Assembly: GCA_942490925.1 (NCBI GenBank)
Contig: CALNYX010000045.1
Location: 1 to 20,183, forward strand
Source of the DNA: CALNYX01 sp942490925
GTDB lineage: Bacteria > Chlamydiota > Chlamydiia > Chlamydiales > JAAKFR01
Direction: 5' to 3'
Length of the DNA: 20,183 nt
Shown: piece by piece, positions 1-7,839 of the stretch
How the letters are laid out: every line of letters starts with the position of its first letter
How positions within the stretch are numbered: position 1 is the first letter of the stretch
The notes under the pieces: generated by a model
Databases searched by the model: none
Seen by the model: only the letters and a program-made list of their open reading frames with translations
Told to the model about the DNA's origin: nothing
Program-made: the position numbers and the translations under genes

Positions 1-627
1 GACAGGTTTGCCGCTACTTTGAAATTGAAGGGTGGCTGTGAGCTGATCGCCAATGCCTTGAACAGAGAGCACAACAGGCGGTGTGGTCTTCTTGGTCTTT
101 GCACGAGGGAAGCGATAAATCTTTGGTGCCGCCACAGGCTTGAGGAAGTGGTTCAGCTCTTTCAGACGTTTTTGCTTTTGCGCGATTTCAACTTTGACGT
201 TCAGCAATTCCAAATCAGATTTTAGAAGATCTAGCGCGCTAAGTTTTGCTGCTTCTTTGGCCGGAAGTGTTGTCTTGGTGGCAGTGCCTTTTTTTGCCCT
301 TTTATCGGTCATTGAATGCTCAACCTGTGCTGTTTGAACCGGTTTTTCTATTTTTGTGTCAGTCGACGCTGTTTTTCCGTCCTTTTTTGCTTCTGGAGTC
401 AAAGAAGCGAGCTTTTTTTCTTCATTTTGGCCTGCCGCTTTTTTAGCGGTAGGTCGCTCCTCCTTGAAGAGTTCATTCAGTTTGTCGGTAGCTTTTTCAG
501 TCTCTTCTTGTGTCGGAGGTTGAAGCGGAAGGACTGGTTTATTTTCTTCTGAAGCCGCGTATGCCGTGGATGCAAAGGCAAGGCAGAGCAGCATTACGGC
601 CAGTACTTTTATGTTAGTTTTGGACAT
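1..627 (-). CDS. pilP: Type IV pilus biogenesis protein PilP, C-terminus cut by window edge
   Basis: An open frame runs from an ATG at 627 to the left edge without a stop (209 codons visible). It starts with a typical signal peptide (residues 1-24, ending STAYA), then a long Lys/Glu/Thr-rich linker, then a helical stretch (about 145-165, LLKSDLELLNVKVEIAQKQK) and a beta-rich start (about 187-209) containing VVLSVQGIGDQLTATLQFQS. In R64-type PilP proteins a short coiled segment is followed by a similar 'VxSVxGxxxxLTATFLYSSG' region, so the identification rests on that match recalled from the family. The linker makes it longer than R64 PilP (about 150 aa). PilP is an envelope component of the thin type IVB pilus. 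The start overlaps the end of pilO by 14 bases, so the two are probably translationally coupled. Confidence 0.8.
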   Translation of the reverse strand, partial: MSKTNIKVLAVMLLCLAFASTAYAASEENKPVLPLQPPTQEETEKATDKLNELFKEERPTAKKAAGQNEEKKLASLTPEAKKDGKTASTDTKIEKPVQTAQVEHSMTDKRAKKGTATKTTLPAKEAAKLSALDLLKSDLELLNVKVEIAQKQKRLKELNHFLKPVAAPKIYRFPRAKTKKTTPPVVLSVQGIGDQLTATLQFQSSGKPV

Positions 628-1879
628 AGAGTTCTCCCGAGATTGTCCAACCTTGAGGCAGGTAGGTGATTTGAGCGATTACGATGCCAGAAATCTCGCA
701 CAATGAGGTGAGTAGGGATTTGTCGGTAATAGCTGCACTGGGAATGCTGGAAAGCATCCATTTGCTGTGACGCCACGGAGAAGTGAAGACCAAAGGAGCA
801 CCGATTACGTCACTTTCTTTGTGTGTCTTGATCGGAGACCAGGCTAAGCTGATATGCGCTTCTGCAGCAGATGTGAGCTGATAGATTTTGCCCATAGCTT
901 CTTCTTTGGTCAGAAGAGCACTTATTGGGCGTTCGCGCTTTACATAGAGATCGTGGGTTGAGAACGCCTTGGTCGGCGTAGTCGAATCAAGAATTGCCGG
1001 TTCTTCAAACACTACTGGCAACGCATCAAATCGTGCGCCGGCGGTGTGTTTCCATTCTGTTTTTAGTTGAGCCGGAACAGTCGAAGTGTCGCATGTGCTG
1101 CTTAAAAGTGCCCAACCGCGATTGTAGAGCGGCAAGCCTTGCATGGCCGGAACGCAGAGCGCGGCAACATGAGCAACATCCGGAGTTTTCTGCCAGACTT
1201 TCGGAAAGAATAGTTCTGAAGAATTTTCAAGCTGTTTCCGTCTGTTTTGAGCGTCTTCAGCGTGAATCTGTTGCTGCTTGCGATTGAACTCAGCAAGTTT
1301 GTGCGCTTCATATTTGGCGTAGATCATATAGCAGCCAGCGCAGATCAACAGCGCTGCGATCACCCGTGCAGAAGAGGGAATACTTTTCTCTTCAAGTGAA
1401 TGAAGTCGTTGAGCTGGCTTCAAAAGCCCTTTGAAGTGTTCTTCTGTTTCTGCAACGGTCTCTGTGAGTACTTCGTGTTCCCACTTAGAAATCGCGCGAG
1501 TTTTCTCAAGATGTCTGTCAGCTTCATGTTGTGATGTGAAAATTGCATCGCCGTCAGCAAGTGGTTTGCCGTCTTTGATCGCGTACACCCACCAGAGTTG
1601 TTTGCCGTTAGAGTCTTCAAGGAGAAAGCGGCCAATCCAAGTGCCATGAGTGCGATCAATCAGAGCGCAGGCGAGAGACGGATATGATTTGATCTTACCT
1701 GTGAGATTGCCAAGACCGAACTGAGACTTGCGAATGACATAGCAATTGAAGTTCTCGTCCTTAAATTCTGCAACCTGTTTACGAATGTGGGCAAGCTGAT
1801 CCCGTTTCTTGCTGCCTTTAAGAACCTGCCACCACAGGCCGACAGCGTAGGGCTTGCCGTTAATTTTGACGCTATGCAT
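614..1879 (-). CDS. pilO: Type IVB pilus inner-membrane accessory protein PilO
   Basis: The 421-aa product matches the PilO accessory-protein family (PAP_PilO) of R64-type thin pili in length and layout. It has a cytoplasmic N-terminal domain (residues 1-165, with WWQVLKG and a RTHGTWIGRF segment), one membrane helix at about 171-188 (ARVIAALLICAGCYMIYA), a short coiled segment (190-215) and a periplasmic C-terminal domain. Such proteins join the secretin complex to the inner-membrane assembly platform. The ATG at 1879 overlaps the pilN stop by 8 bases and the 3' end overlaps pilP, so pilN-pilO-pilP form one unit. The order is that of R64. Identification is by overall pattern; the family has no catalytic residues to check. 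Confidence 0.82.
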   Translation of the reverse strand: MHSVKINGKPYAVGLWWQVLKGSKKRDQLAHIRKQVAEFKDENFNCYVIRKSQFGLGNLTGKIKSYPSLACALIDRTHGTWIGRFLLEDSNGKQLWWVYAIKDGKPLADGDAIFTSQHEADRHLEKTRAISKWEHEVLTETVAETEEHFKGLLKPAQRLHSLEEKSIPSSARVIAALLICAGCYMIYAKYEAHKLAEFNRKQQQIHAEDAQNRRKQLENSSELFFPKVWQKTPDVAHVAALCVPAMQGLPLYNRGWALLSSTCDTSTVPAQLKTEWKHTAGARFDALPVVFEEPAILDSTTPTKAFSTHDLYVKRERPISALLTKEEAMGKIYQLTSAAEAHISLAWSPIKTHKESDVIGAPLVFTSPWRHSKWMLSSIPSAAITDKSLLTSLCEISGIVIAQITYLPQGWTISGELYVQN

Positions 1880-3371
1880 TTAAGTCTCCGGCGCTTTCCA
1901 CATCGATGGTGATTACGATGATGCGTTTTTCACGCTGGGAGCTTTGGCCGGCTGCGAAGATGTCCACGCCTTCAGACTCCACACCTTTCTCTTGCTCGAA
2001 TCCTGCAAGAACAAGAGTTTGTCCCATGTTCATGCTGATTTGTTGCGCGAAACTACGAGTGGAGAGCTGTGGGAGTTGGATTGTTTGCTCTCCAGATTTG
2101 AACTCCACAAGTTTGTCGAGTGAAGAAAGAGATACATTGCATTGCAAAATCACACGGCGGCGATCAAGGATGTGCGGGATAACAGCCATGGCAAAGCCAG
2201 GAGAAACTTCACCAGGCGTGAGTTCTGTGCTGGAGCTTTCGTTTGTGGTGGTTGTTTTTGTTCCAGCTAAATAGGCGATGCGACGATCTACCTGAACAGG
2301 GAGTGTCTGGTTGTTCATGCTGATACCGCTACCGGATGTGAGCAGAGTCGTGCGCCCCTTTTTTTTCAGAGCACGAAGTACTGCTTCTGAACCGCTGAGC
2401 TGTCCGTTTCCAAGAATTGTTGCAGTAAGCGAACTTGCGCCATCTATGACTTGGTAAGGGTTTACAACGCTTGAAGCTAATTTAAGGCCAGAACCTTCAA
2501 GTAATACTTTAAGATTGATGCCGGTGTCAGTGTTGTCTGAAAGCTCCAGTGCCCAGACGTGAACGCTAAGAGCTACTTGTTTGCCGAGTTTTGCGTTTAC
2601 GCTGTCGATATACTTTTCAATACGGCGTAGAGCTGGAGCCGTGTCTGTAACGGTAATAGTACCGCTGGATTTGCTTATTGAAACACTGCCGCGCTTGGAG
2701 AGCATGGATTCAACGCCAGCTTTGCACTCGGTCCATGCGTCAGCTTTGTATCTGCTTTTGCTAGTTTGAGAGGTTTGCGAAGAAGATCCTGATGCGCTTG
2801 CAGCTGTTCCTGAATCTGAACTTTTTGATTCAGTTTTATTGGTAATCGTACCCTCGTAACCAACTTCACTAGGTGAGGTGAAGAGGGTGAAGGTTTTCAC
2901 CCTGAGGAAAGAGAATTCAACGACACCATTCTGATATTCCCAGCTCTGACCAAAGTGTTGGCCAATAGTGTTGAACAAGTTCTCCACTGTACCGTGATAC
3001 GCTAGAGCCAGACGCTTTGCAGGTTTTGAAATGCCGTCTTTAGACTCTGTCTGAGCCTTGTCATTAGCGGAATATTTAATGCCGAGTGGGACAATGTCTT
3101 GAATGGCATTCACCAGTTCAGGCATTGTGCCTCTAGTGCGGAGCGTAATCTTTTGGCTAAAGATGAACGGAAGCATTGCGCCTTGATCAATCTTCACTGG
3201 ATCAGCTCCGAGATATGCCTGCTGAACAACATGAACTGTCTGTGGTTGGACAGCTTGTTTTAGCTTTGCAGCTTGATGTTGGATTCGAGTTTGTGGCTCA
3301 TTTGCCTGAGACAATGCGCATCCAGAGAGTGCAAAAACGACAAGAAGTAAGGCGATAAGAGTCTTTCGCAT
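1872..3371 (-). CDS. pilN: PilN-family outer-membrane secretin lipoprotein of the type IVB pilus
   Basis: The product has 499 aa. A lipoprotein signal ends in the lipobox LSGC (Cys18). Residues about 70-165 form secretin N-type domains. A Ser/Gly/Thr-rich low-complexity linker (about 180-210) follows, and the C-terminal half is the secretin domain, with VALSVHVWALELSDNTDTGI, a gate-like Gly-rich stretch, and the late motif QQISMNMGQTLVLAGFEQ that is typical of secretins. This is the ring through which the thin pilus crosses the outer membrane (R64 PilN, TcpC and BfpB relatives). Length is close to the family norm. The gene begins 3 bases after the TrbH/TcpQ-like gene and overlaps pilO, so it belongs to the same transcript as the mating-pair genes. 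Confidence 0.88.
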   Translation of the reverse strand: MRKTLIALLLVVFALSGCALSQANEPQTRIQHQAAKLKQAVQPQTVHVVQQAYLGADPVKIDQGAMLPFIFSQKITLRTRGTMPELVNAIQDIVPLGIKYSANDKAQTESKDGISKPAKRLALAYHGTVENLFNTIGQHFGQSWEYQNGVVEFSFLRVKTFTLFTSPSEVGYEGTITNKTESKSSDSGTAASASGSSSQTSQTSKSRYKADAWTECKAGVESMLSKRGSVSISKSSGTITVTDTAPALRRIEKYIDSVNAKLGKQVALSVHVWALELSDNTDTGINLKVLLEGSGLKLASSVVNPYQVIDGASSLTATILGNGQLSGSEAVLRALKKKGRTTLLTSGSGISMNNQTLPVQVDRRIAYLAGTKTTTTNESSSTELTPGEVSPGFAMAVIPHILDRRRVILQCNVSLSSLDKLVEFKSGEQTIQLPQLSTRSFAQQISMNMGQTLVLAGFEQEKGVESEGVDIFAAGQSSQREKRIIVITIDVESAGDLNA

Positions 3372-3373
3372 AA

Positions 3374-4153
3374 TTAATCCTCCCGAACTTCGAGTACGGA
3401 GTTTTGCTGATAAAGAGTGACGCGCAGGGAGTTTCCACTTCGATTCATGCGGGTAAAGAGACGTTTCACTGCACCGTAGAAGCTACCTTTGAAAGTAGCC
3501 TCAGCCTGCATTTCAAAGTCATGTGCTGCTTTCCAGACAAGTTGGTAATTGGCAGTACGTGTCCATGTTGAAAGCTGTGTCTTCAGACTTCCAGGCTTGA
3601 TATGCCATGTATGATCTCCGACCTTTTCACTTGGTTCCATTTCAGCGCTTTGGGAGCTGACAAAGGTGAAAAGAGCTTCAGTACTTGTAGCCACACCTTT
3701 TTCTATGAACCCACTGTCTGGGCTATAGGTGTAGATATGGCCAATGCTGTAGCCGTCAGAGAATTTTAAACGCAGATAACTTGGACGCGTCTTTGTGTCC
3801 GGAGAAGCAATGCTGTCCATAAGGTATGAGCATTGAAGCACGTCTATTTCAGGCTTGTTACTGGAATCGATAGAGAATCCTTTTTCACGAAGAGCAGTCT
3901 CAAACATAGAACCAAATTCGTCTGTGTTCTGATAGTGGAGTCCAATGGTTGTTCTTCCTGGAGGATATCTGTCAGCGACTTTTTGAGCTGTTAGCTCTGC
4001 CAGTGGTGCCATAAGTTCTTCAGGAACATCAGACATTCCGTTGTAGGCTTGCCATGACTCCATGACGGGCCTCTGGTTTTTTGCAGCGCAACCTGAAAGC
4101 AGGGTGAGTGCTATGAGAAGCAAGGTCATATGACGTAGTGATAGAGAGATCAT
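3374..4153 (-). CDS. Envelope lipoprotein with TrbH-like N-terminal part and TcpQ-like C-terminal domain
   Basis: The 259-aa product starts with a lipoprotein signal (lipobox LSGC, Cys22). Residues about 45-95 (APLAELTAQKVADRYPPGRT, then FGSMFETALREKGFSI) resemble TrbH/VirB7-type lipoproteins, which carry a yPPg.t pattern and a 'fg..l..aLRekGy.i' segment. Residues about 180-259 (WHIKPGSLKTQLSTWTRTAN, then LVWKAAHDFEM, F.G.F..AVKRLF and a final NSVLEV) match the TcpQ domain found at the end of R64 PilL and in TcpQ, where it stabilises the secretin. The protein could therefore contact both TrbG and PilN, and it sits exactly between their genes. Its start overlaps the trbG stop (ATGA). The two-part reading is mine, from motif memory; the TcpQ part is the safer one. 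Confidence 0.7.
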   Translation of the reverse strand: MISLSLRHMTLLLIALTLLSGCAAKNQRPVMESWQAYNGMSDVPEELMAPLAELTAQKVADRYPPGRTTIGLHYQNTDEFGSMFETALREKGFSIDSSNKPEIDVLQCSYLMDSIASPDTKTRPSYLRLKFSDGYSIGHIYTYSPDSGFIEKGVATSTEALFTFVSSQSAEMEPSEKVGDHTWHIKPGSLKTQLSTWTRTANYQLVWKAAHDFEMQAEATFKGSFYGAVKRLFTRMNRSGNSLRVTLYQQNSVLEVRED

Positions 4154-5247
4154 TCTTCCTCCTGCTTACGAATTTTAATTTTCTGTTGATTGGAGCCAAC
4201 GCCAGCGATGAGCATGGCTTCTTCAAAAATTTCATCTACGATTAAACTGGTGTGCTTGCCCTTTGTCCGGACGCGGTAGTTCACCAGCGCTTCTTGACCA
4301 GCCTTCTCGACAAGCAACACGGGGAGGTCGCTGTGTGCGGCCTCTTGCGGTAATCGAATAATGGTACGAGTCCCGTCGTTGTAGACTTGGAGCGGTTTCC
4401 AGTGTGCTTTCCCAGTTACGTCGTAACCAAAGTCGAGTGTTGAAAGATCAACGGCAGTGCCGGAGGTTGTCGGCGCTGTTTCCCATTTTTTCTTTTTGGC
4501 TTGTTGTGCAAACTGCTGTTGCAGCAGTCGACGCTGATCCTCTGGGTACTCAAAGCCAACATATGGCGTGTAGTTCTTTCGGTTTGAGACCAGTTTGATG
4601 TGGTAAACGCGTTTGTTTGTCGGAATGACAGCAGTAGTGACAAGACCGGTATCTGTTGGCTTAAAGATGATGTGTGTCTTCTCCCAACCAGCCTCTCCGG
4701 AGCTTGTGGTTTGCCAACGCCATCGGGCTGTGTCTCCTAAAAGTACGTCCTTGACGAATTCACCGGCCTGAAGCTCTAAGTCAGACCCCATGAGAGGAGA
4801 GCAGATGATCGTAGGCAGGGTGGACCCAAATACGTAAATCAACTTTCCACCATTGCTTAAAAATGGAGCGACGTTGTTGTTTATCCACTTTTTAGACAGT
4901 TTTACCGCCTTTTTTTCCTTGCTACTCAGCGGCACATTCACCGGACTAAGATATTCAGGAAGTGGTGTGTCATAGAGATCTACTTCGTTCACAGGAGCGT
5001 TGCCCACGTAGCCATATTGGCGTGCAGATGCGGGATTTCCAGCTGGTGCTGTTCGTCCTCCAATGAAAACTTTGTTCATCAGCCCCGTTGAGTCCTGTTG
5101 TGCAGGCGGGAATTTCTGAGTTGTTCGCAAAGCCGCGTTTAGCGGGCTTTTTTGAGGGAATTGCTCTGCCATTACAGGAGTCGTAAATCCTGAAATTAGG
5201 TAAAGCGAGAGCAGCCCCCCTAAAATGTAGGGGTTCCACAGATTCAT
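4150..5247 (-). CDS. trbG: Mating-pair outer-membrane-complex protein TrbG (VirB9 family)
   Basis: The 365-aa product has a cleavable signal peptide (ending PVMA, about residue 27). A Pro-rich segment follows, then the VirB9/TrbG core: GKLIYVFGSTLPTIICSPLM, LQAGEFVKDVLLGDTARWRW, THIIFKPTDTGLVTTAVIPT and YHIKLVSN. The C-terminal domain has FGYDVTG..WKPLQVYNDGTRTIIRLP, VNYRVRTKG and SLIVDEIFEEAMLIAGVGSN. These are the standard landmarks of the family. With the VirB7-like lipoprotein and TrbI it would form the core channel in the outer membrane. It follows trbF after 35 bases and overlaps the next lipoprotein gene by 4 bases. The N-terminal spacer before the core is somewhat long for the family. 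Confidence 0.9.
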   Translation of the reverse strand: MNLWNPYILGGLLSLYLISGFTTPVMAEQFPQKSPLNAALRTTQKFPPAQQDSTGLMNKVFIGGRTAPAGNPASARQYGYVGNAPVNEVDLYDTPLPEYLSPVNVPLSSKEKKAVKLSKKWINNNVAPFLSNGGKLIYVFGSTLPTIICSPLMGSDLELQAGEFVKDVLLGDTARWRWQTTSSGEAGWEKTHIIFKPTDTGLVTTAVIPTNKRVYHIKLVSNRKNYTPYVGFEYPEDQRRLLQQQFAQQAKKKKWETAPTTSGTAVDLSTLDFGYDVTGKAHWKPLQVYNDGTRTIIRLPQEAAHSDLPVLLVEKAGQEALVNYRVRTKGKHTSLIVDEIFEEAMLIAGVGSNQQKIKIRKQEEE

Positions 5248-5282
5248 AATAATTCTCCTGAATCGTTATGTTTTAGCGTGAG

Positions 5283-5933
5283 TTATGAGCTAAGAAGTTT
5301 GCTCCAGGACAGAGCAGTAATGTGTACCCCTCCGGGGTTACGCATGATTTGGGCTTCAGAGGTTGGAGCACTCTGGCGAATACTGACGGTTGCTTCATAG
5401 GCAGCTGAGCTTAAAGCAACTCCAGAGTGGTTACGGATGGTTTCATCCCATTCAATACGCCAGCTTTCTTTGCTGACAGGAAGAGGGATGCCTTTAATTC
5501 GGACATCTACAAGCACGTCTCGACTGCGCTCGTACGGATTGTTTTTTTGGTACCAGCCACCAACAGTTCCTTTAGCGGAGCCGGTTACGAACGCTGAAAA
5601 TTTCTTAATCATGCGTTCTTGTAAGCTCAGATCCGCAGTAACAGTGCGCCAGTTCACAATGCATTCTGCAATGTTTGCTTGGATGACTGCTTTGGGAATT
5701 GTAGAAGCTTCAGCAGCCGGTTTTACTCCAACAGCATTTCCAATTTTATCTACTTCAATAACGTAAGGCACAACTTTATACTGTGTTGCCTGAATTACAT
5801 TTCCAGAAATAGACAGCACAGCAATGCAAAGTGCTAAAAAGGTTGTTACCTGCCAGTTGCGCGCACGTTTGATGTAGTTTCCGTATCGTTCAAGCCATTC
5901 TTCACGGCCTTTTAAGTATGGTGAGGTTTGCAT
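5283..5933 (-). CDS. trbF: Mating-pair inner-membrane protein TrbF (VirB8 family)
   Basis: The 216-aa product has a short cytoplasmic N-terminus (NPY-like SPYLKGREEWLERYGNYIKR), one membrane helix (about 28-47) and a periplasmic VirB8 domain with the conserved opening YKVVPYVIEVDKIG and later WRIEWDETIRN. VirB8/TrbF proteins nucleate the secretion channel from the inner membrane. I chose the ATG at 5933 because an AAGAG box lies 8 bases upstream; an in-frame TTG at 5963 would add 10 residues without a good ribosome site. The upstream gap (5934-6125) is AT-rich and holds no gene I can support, but may carry promoters for trbF and for the divergent small gene at 6126. Confidence 0.9.
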   Translation of the reverse strand: MQTSPYLKGREEWLERYGNYIKRARNWQVTTFLALCIAVLSISGNVIQATQYKVVPYVIEVDKIGNAVGVKPAAEASTIPKAVIQANIAECIVNWRTVTADLSLQERMIKKFSAFVTGSAKGTVGGWYQKNNPYERSRDVLVDVRIKGIPLPVSKESWRIEWDETIRNHSGVALSSAAYEATVSIRQSAPTSEAQIMRNPGGVHITALSWSKLLSS

Positions 5934-6125
5934 TGTTGTTACTCTTTTTGTTATATTGACCAATGCTTAATGAATGTGTAGGGGGGTATTTTGTTATTTT
6001 AAAACAAATAGTAGTGCAGCTGAGTTTATTGATGCGTTTGAAGTTAAATCACAGAGTGTAAATTTTTCTAAATTGAAATCTCGACAAATTAATGTGTATT
6101 GAAAATGTTTATGTAAGGTTTTTTT

Positions 6126-6395
6126 ATGAGTGTTAATAAGCATGTATTAGTTAGCAATAACGGCGCGAAGAGGGATTCTTCTTCCTTTGATGTACAGGTT
6201 GTTGGTTGGTTGCTTCGAATTATTTCATTCATTTTCAAGCTTCCGTTTATACTGATTTCTCTAGGCATTCTGGGTTTTTTCATTATTCAAGTAGCTCCAG
6301 CTCTTGGGTACGCTGAATTTGCTGAGTCTCTCCGTTCTGCAATGTTAGTTGGTATTGAAAAACTTCGTGAACTACTTCCCTTGGGGCTGGGTTAG
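6126..6395 (+). CDS. Small membrane protein encoded antisense between trbL and trbF
   Basis: I do not recognise this 89-aa product. It has a polar N-terminus (1-24), a long hydrophobic region (about 25-57: VVGWLLRIISFIFKLPFILI and onward) that can form one or two membrane helices, and an amphipathic C-terminal helix ending LRELLPLGLG. An AAGG box lies 7 T residues before the ATG, a usable ribosome site. It runs opposite to the conjugation operon, is divergent from trbF, and its last 24 bases overlap the trbL 3' end tail to tail. Together with the lipoprotein gene on the other side of trbL it is one of only two plus-strand genes inside the operon. A surface-exclusion or channel-modulating role is possible but unsupported. 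Its convincing start and membrane pattern argue that it is real. Confidence 0.6.
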   Translation: MSVNKHVLVSNNGAKRDSSSFDVQVVGWLLRIISFIFKLPFILISLGILGFFIIQVAPALGYAEFAESLRSAMLVGIEKLRELLPLGLG

Positions 6396-7616
6396 ATCTA
6401 CCGCAGGACTTTCATAGGGCTTGTCTTCCATTGGCGGCGCAGGTGGGGCAGAAGGTGTTTCTCCGCTGTTCATCAGGTCTTGCAGTTCACTTTTTCCTTG
6501 AACAGCAGACCGGATGCCTTGCATTCGACCTTGCCCGCGAGTTGATAGCGCTGCTGAGCCTAGATTCTTTGCCATATGACCGGCTTTCCCCAGACCGCTT
6601 GCACCATCGGCATTTGCCATTCCTGCTGCCGCCCGTGTGGCTTGAGCTCCATCAAAGGCATTGAATCCACTAGCTTTCATTGCTCCCATTGTGGCCATTG
6701 TCCCCATTGCTACGGTTGATGCAGCCGATGTTATCGCTTGTCCTGTAGAAACGTGGGAACCGTTGATGATCCCAGAAACAATGTCGGGGATGCTCATAGT
6801 GAGAGCTAAAAGTACGATGGCAACTCCAATAATAAAAAAGATATCTTGCATAGAAAGATCGCCAGTTGGAAGTTCATTAATGAATGAAGTGCCTAGACCT
6901 ACGAGTAGTTGCATGACGAAAAGCTTCATAGCAATTCCAAGTGAATAGCGTAGGAAGTTTGTTGCGTAGCTTCTTGTTTGCTCTGCACCCCCAAAGCCTA
7001 GCAAAAGTATTCCTGCATTCATGACGATGTAGGCTTCACACTTTACTAAAAGCATTTGGGCAGAGATCAGGGCGAAGGTTAATAAGATGGCAAGGGCACA
7101 TATGATTAACCCTACATTATCTATCAACCTGTAGAAGCTCATTTCGCCAAGTACAGCTCCTACCAATTTCATTCCCGTAAGGAATACGTTTTGAGGATCG
7201 AGTGCAGGAGATCTTAGTTCGTTTACAGCAATGTTAGATAAGCCCGTTATGAGTAGGTTTGCCCAAGACTTGTAATACGTTAATAATGCAAGCATGATGC
7301 ATGCAAAGAAGATCAATTTGATAAAATCAACCAAAACGCTTTTGAGCTCATCTTGTTTGAGCACCGCTGTAATCCCCATCCATGCAACACTCCCAATCAA
7401 GAGAGTCCTGAAAAGATTAACAGCGTGTGTTTCTAAAACAGGTCCCCACGAACTCGCTTCTCTTTGAAAAAATAGAGCAACTTTTGACATTGCGTTGCTT
7501 GGTGTCATGGGCGGTAGACCAGCGGCAACCGCAGCGTGGGGCACTAGCAGTACTAAAACTGTTGCAAAAAAAAATGTTGGGACAAAAATAAATTTGACGT
7601 ATTTATGCTTGTTCAT
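6372..7616 (-). CDS. trbL: Polytopic mating-pair protein TrbL (VirB6 family)
   Basis: The 414-aa product has a signal-like N-terminus (1-32) and about five to six further membrane helices between residues 60 and 290. They include TLLIGSVAWMGITAVL, LIFFACIMLALLTYY, LIICALAILLTFALISAQML and IIGVAIVLLALTMSIPDIV. A long cytoplasmic Ala/Gly/Met-rich tail (about 290-414) ends in a Pro-rich patch (APPAPPMEDKPYE). This layout is that of TrbL/VirB6, the inner-membrane channel subunit; in pKM101-like and F-like systems the corresponding region of the apparatus is the target of entry exclusion. Small plus-strand genes lie at both of its ends: the lipoprotein gene starts 26 bases upstream and the membrane-protein gene overlaps its stop. 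Confidence 0.88.
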   Translation of the reverse strand: MNKHKYVKFIFVPTFFFATVLVLLVPHAAVAAGLPPMTPSNAMSKVALFFQREASSWGPVLETHAVNLFRTLLIGSVAWMGITAVLKQDELKSVLVDFIKLIFFACIMLALLTYYKSWANLLITGLSNIAVNELRSPALDPQNVFLTGMKLVGAVLGEMSFYRLIDNVGLIICALAILLTFALISAQMLLVKCEAYIVMNAGILLLGFGGAEQTRSYATNFLRYSLGIAMKLFVMQLLVGLGTSFINELPTGDLSMQDIFFIIGVAIVLLALTMSIPDIVSGIINGSHVSTGQAITSAASTVAMGTMATMGAMKASGFNAFDGAQATRAAAGMANADGASGLGKAGHMAKNLGSAALSTRGQGRMQGIRSAVQGKSELQDLMNSGETPSAPPAPPMEDKPYESPAVDLTQPQGK

Positions 7617-7642
7617 TAGAAAATTCTCGTATGGAGGAAAAA

Positions 7643-7828
7643 ATGAAACAGATTTTGATAGTATCGTTATTGTTTATGATGAGTGCATTTTTGTTAGCAG
7701 GTTGTACTGGGGATGCAGATAGCCAAAAGGTTGCTGTAGAGAAAAAGGAAATAGAAAAACGTAAGCAAGCTTATGAAGTTAAAGAGTTGGGAGAATCCGA
7801 CATTCCAGTTACGACTAATAATTTTTAA
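7643..7828 (+). CDS. Small lipoprotein in the trbK/eex position, candidate entry-exclusion protein
   Basis: The 61-aa product has a lipoprotein signal peptide (KQILIVSLLFMMSAFLLAGC, lipobox LAGC, Cys20) and a mature part of about 42 residues: a charged helix (VEKKEIEKRKQAYEVKEL) and the tail ESDIPVTTNNF. I chose the ATG at 7643 because a GGAGG box lies 5 bases upstream; the ATG at 7631 is inside that box's reach and would add four residues. RP4 trbK and pKM101 eex encode similarly small lipoproteins located between the virB5 and virB6 homologues and block entry of a second copy. Here the gene occupies that same interval but on the opposite strand. Its last ~14 residues resemble the end of TrbJ (EPSNIPPTTNNF). 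Function is inferred from position, size and signal. Confidence 0.65.
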   Translation: MKQILIVSLLFMMSAFLLAGCTGDADSQKVAVEKKEIEKRKQAYEVKELGESDIPVTTNNF

Positions 7829-7839
7829 AAGTTATTAGT
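7814..7839. repeat. Inverted repeat at the convergent trbJ and lipoprotein 3' ends
   Basis: The arms ACTAATAATTTTT and AAAAGTTATTAGT pair at 12 of 13 positions. The repeat contains the last codons and stops of both convergent genes; the two TAA stops interlock in one TTAA at 7825-7828. It is AT-only in its core, so it would be a weak bidirectional terminator at best. Confidence 0.7.

Noticed and set aside
246..552. Plus-strand hydrophobic reading frames opposite pilP
   Set aside because: They are the reverse of Lys/Glu-rich pilP codons, lack ribosome sites and overlap one another.
5283..5963. Longer trbF start at a TTG
   Set aside because: The TTG at 5963 has no ribosome site, while the ATG at 5933 has AAGAG at good distance.
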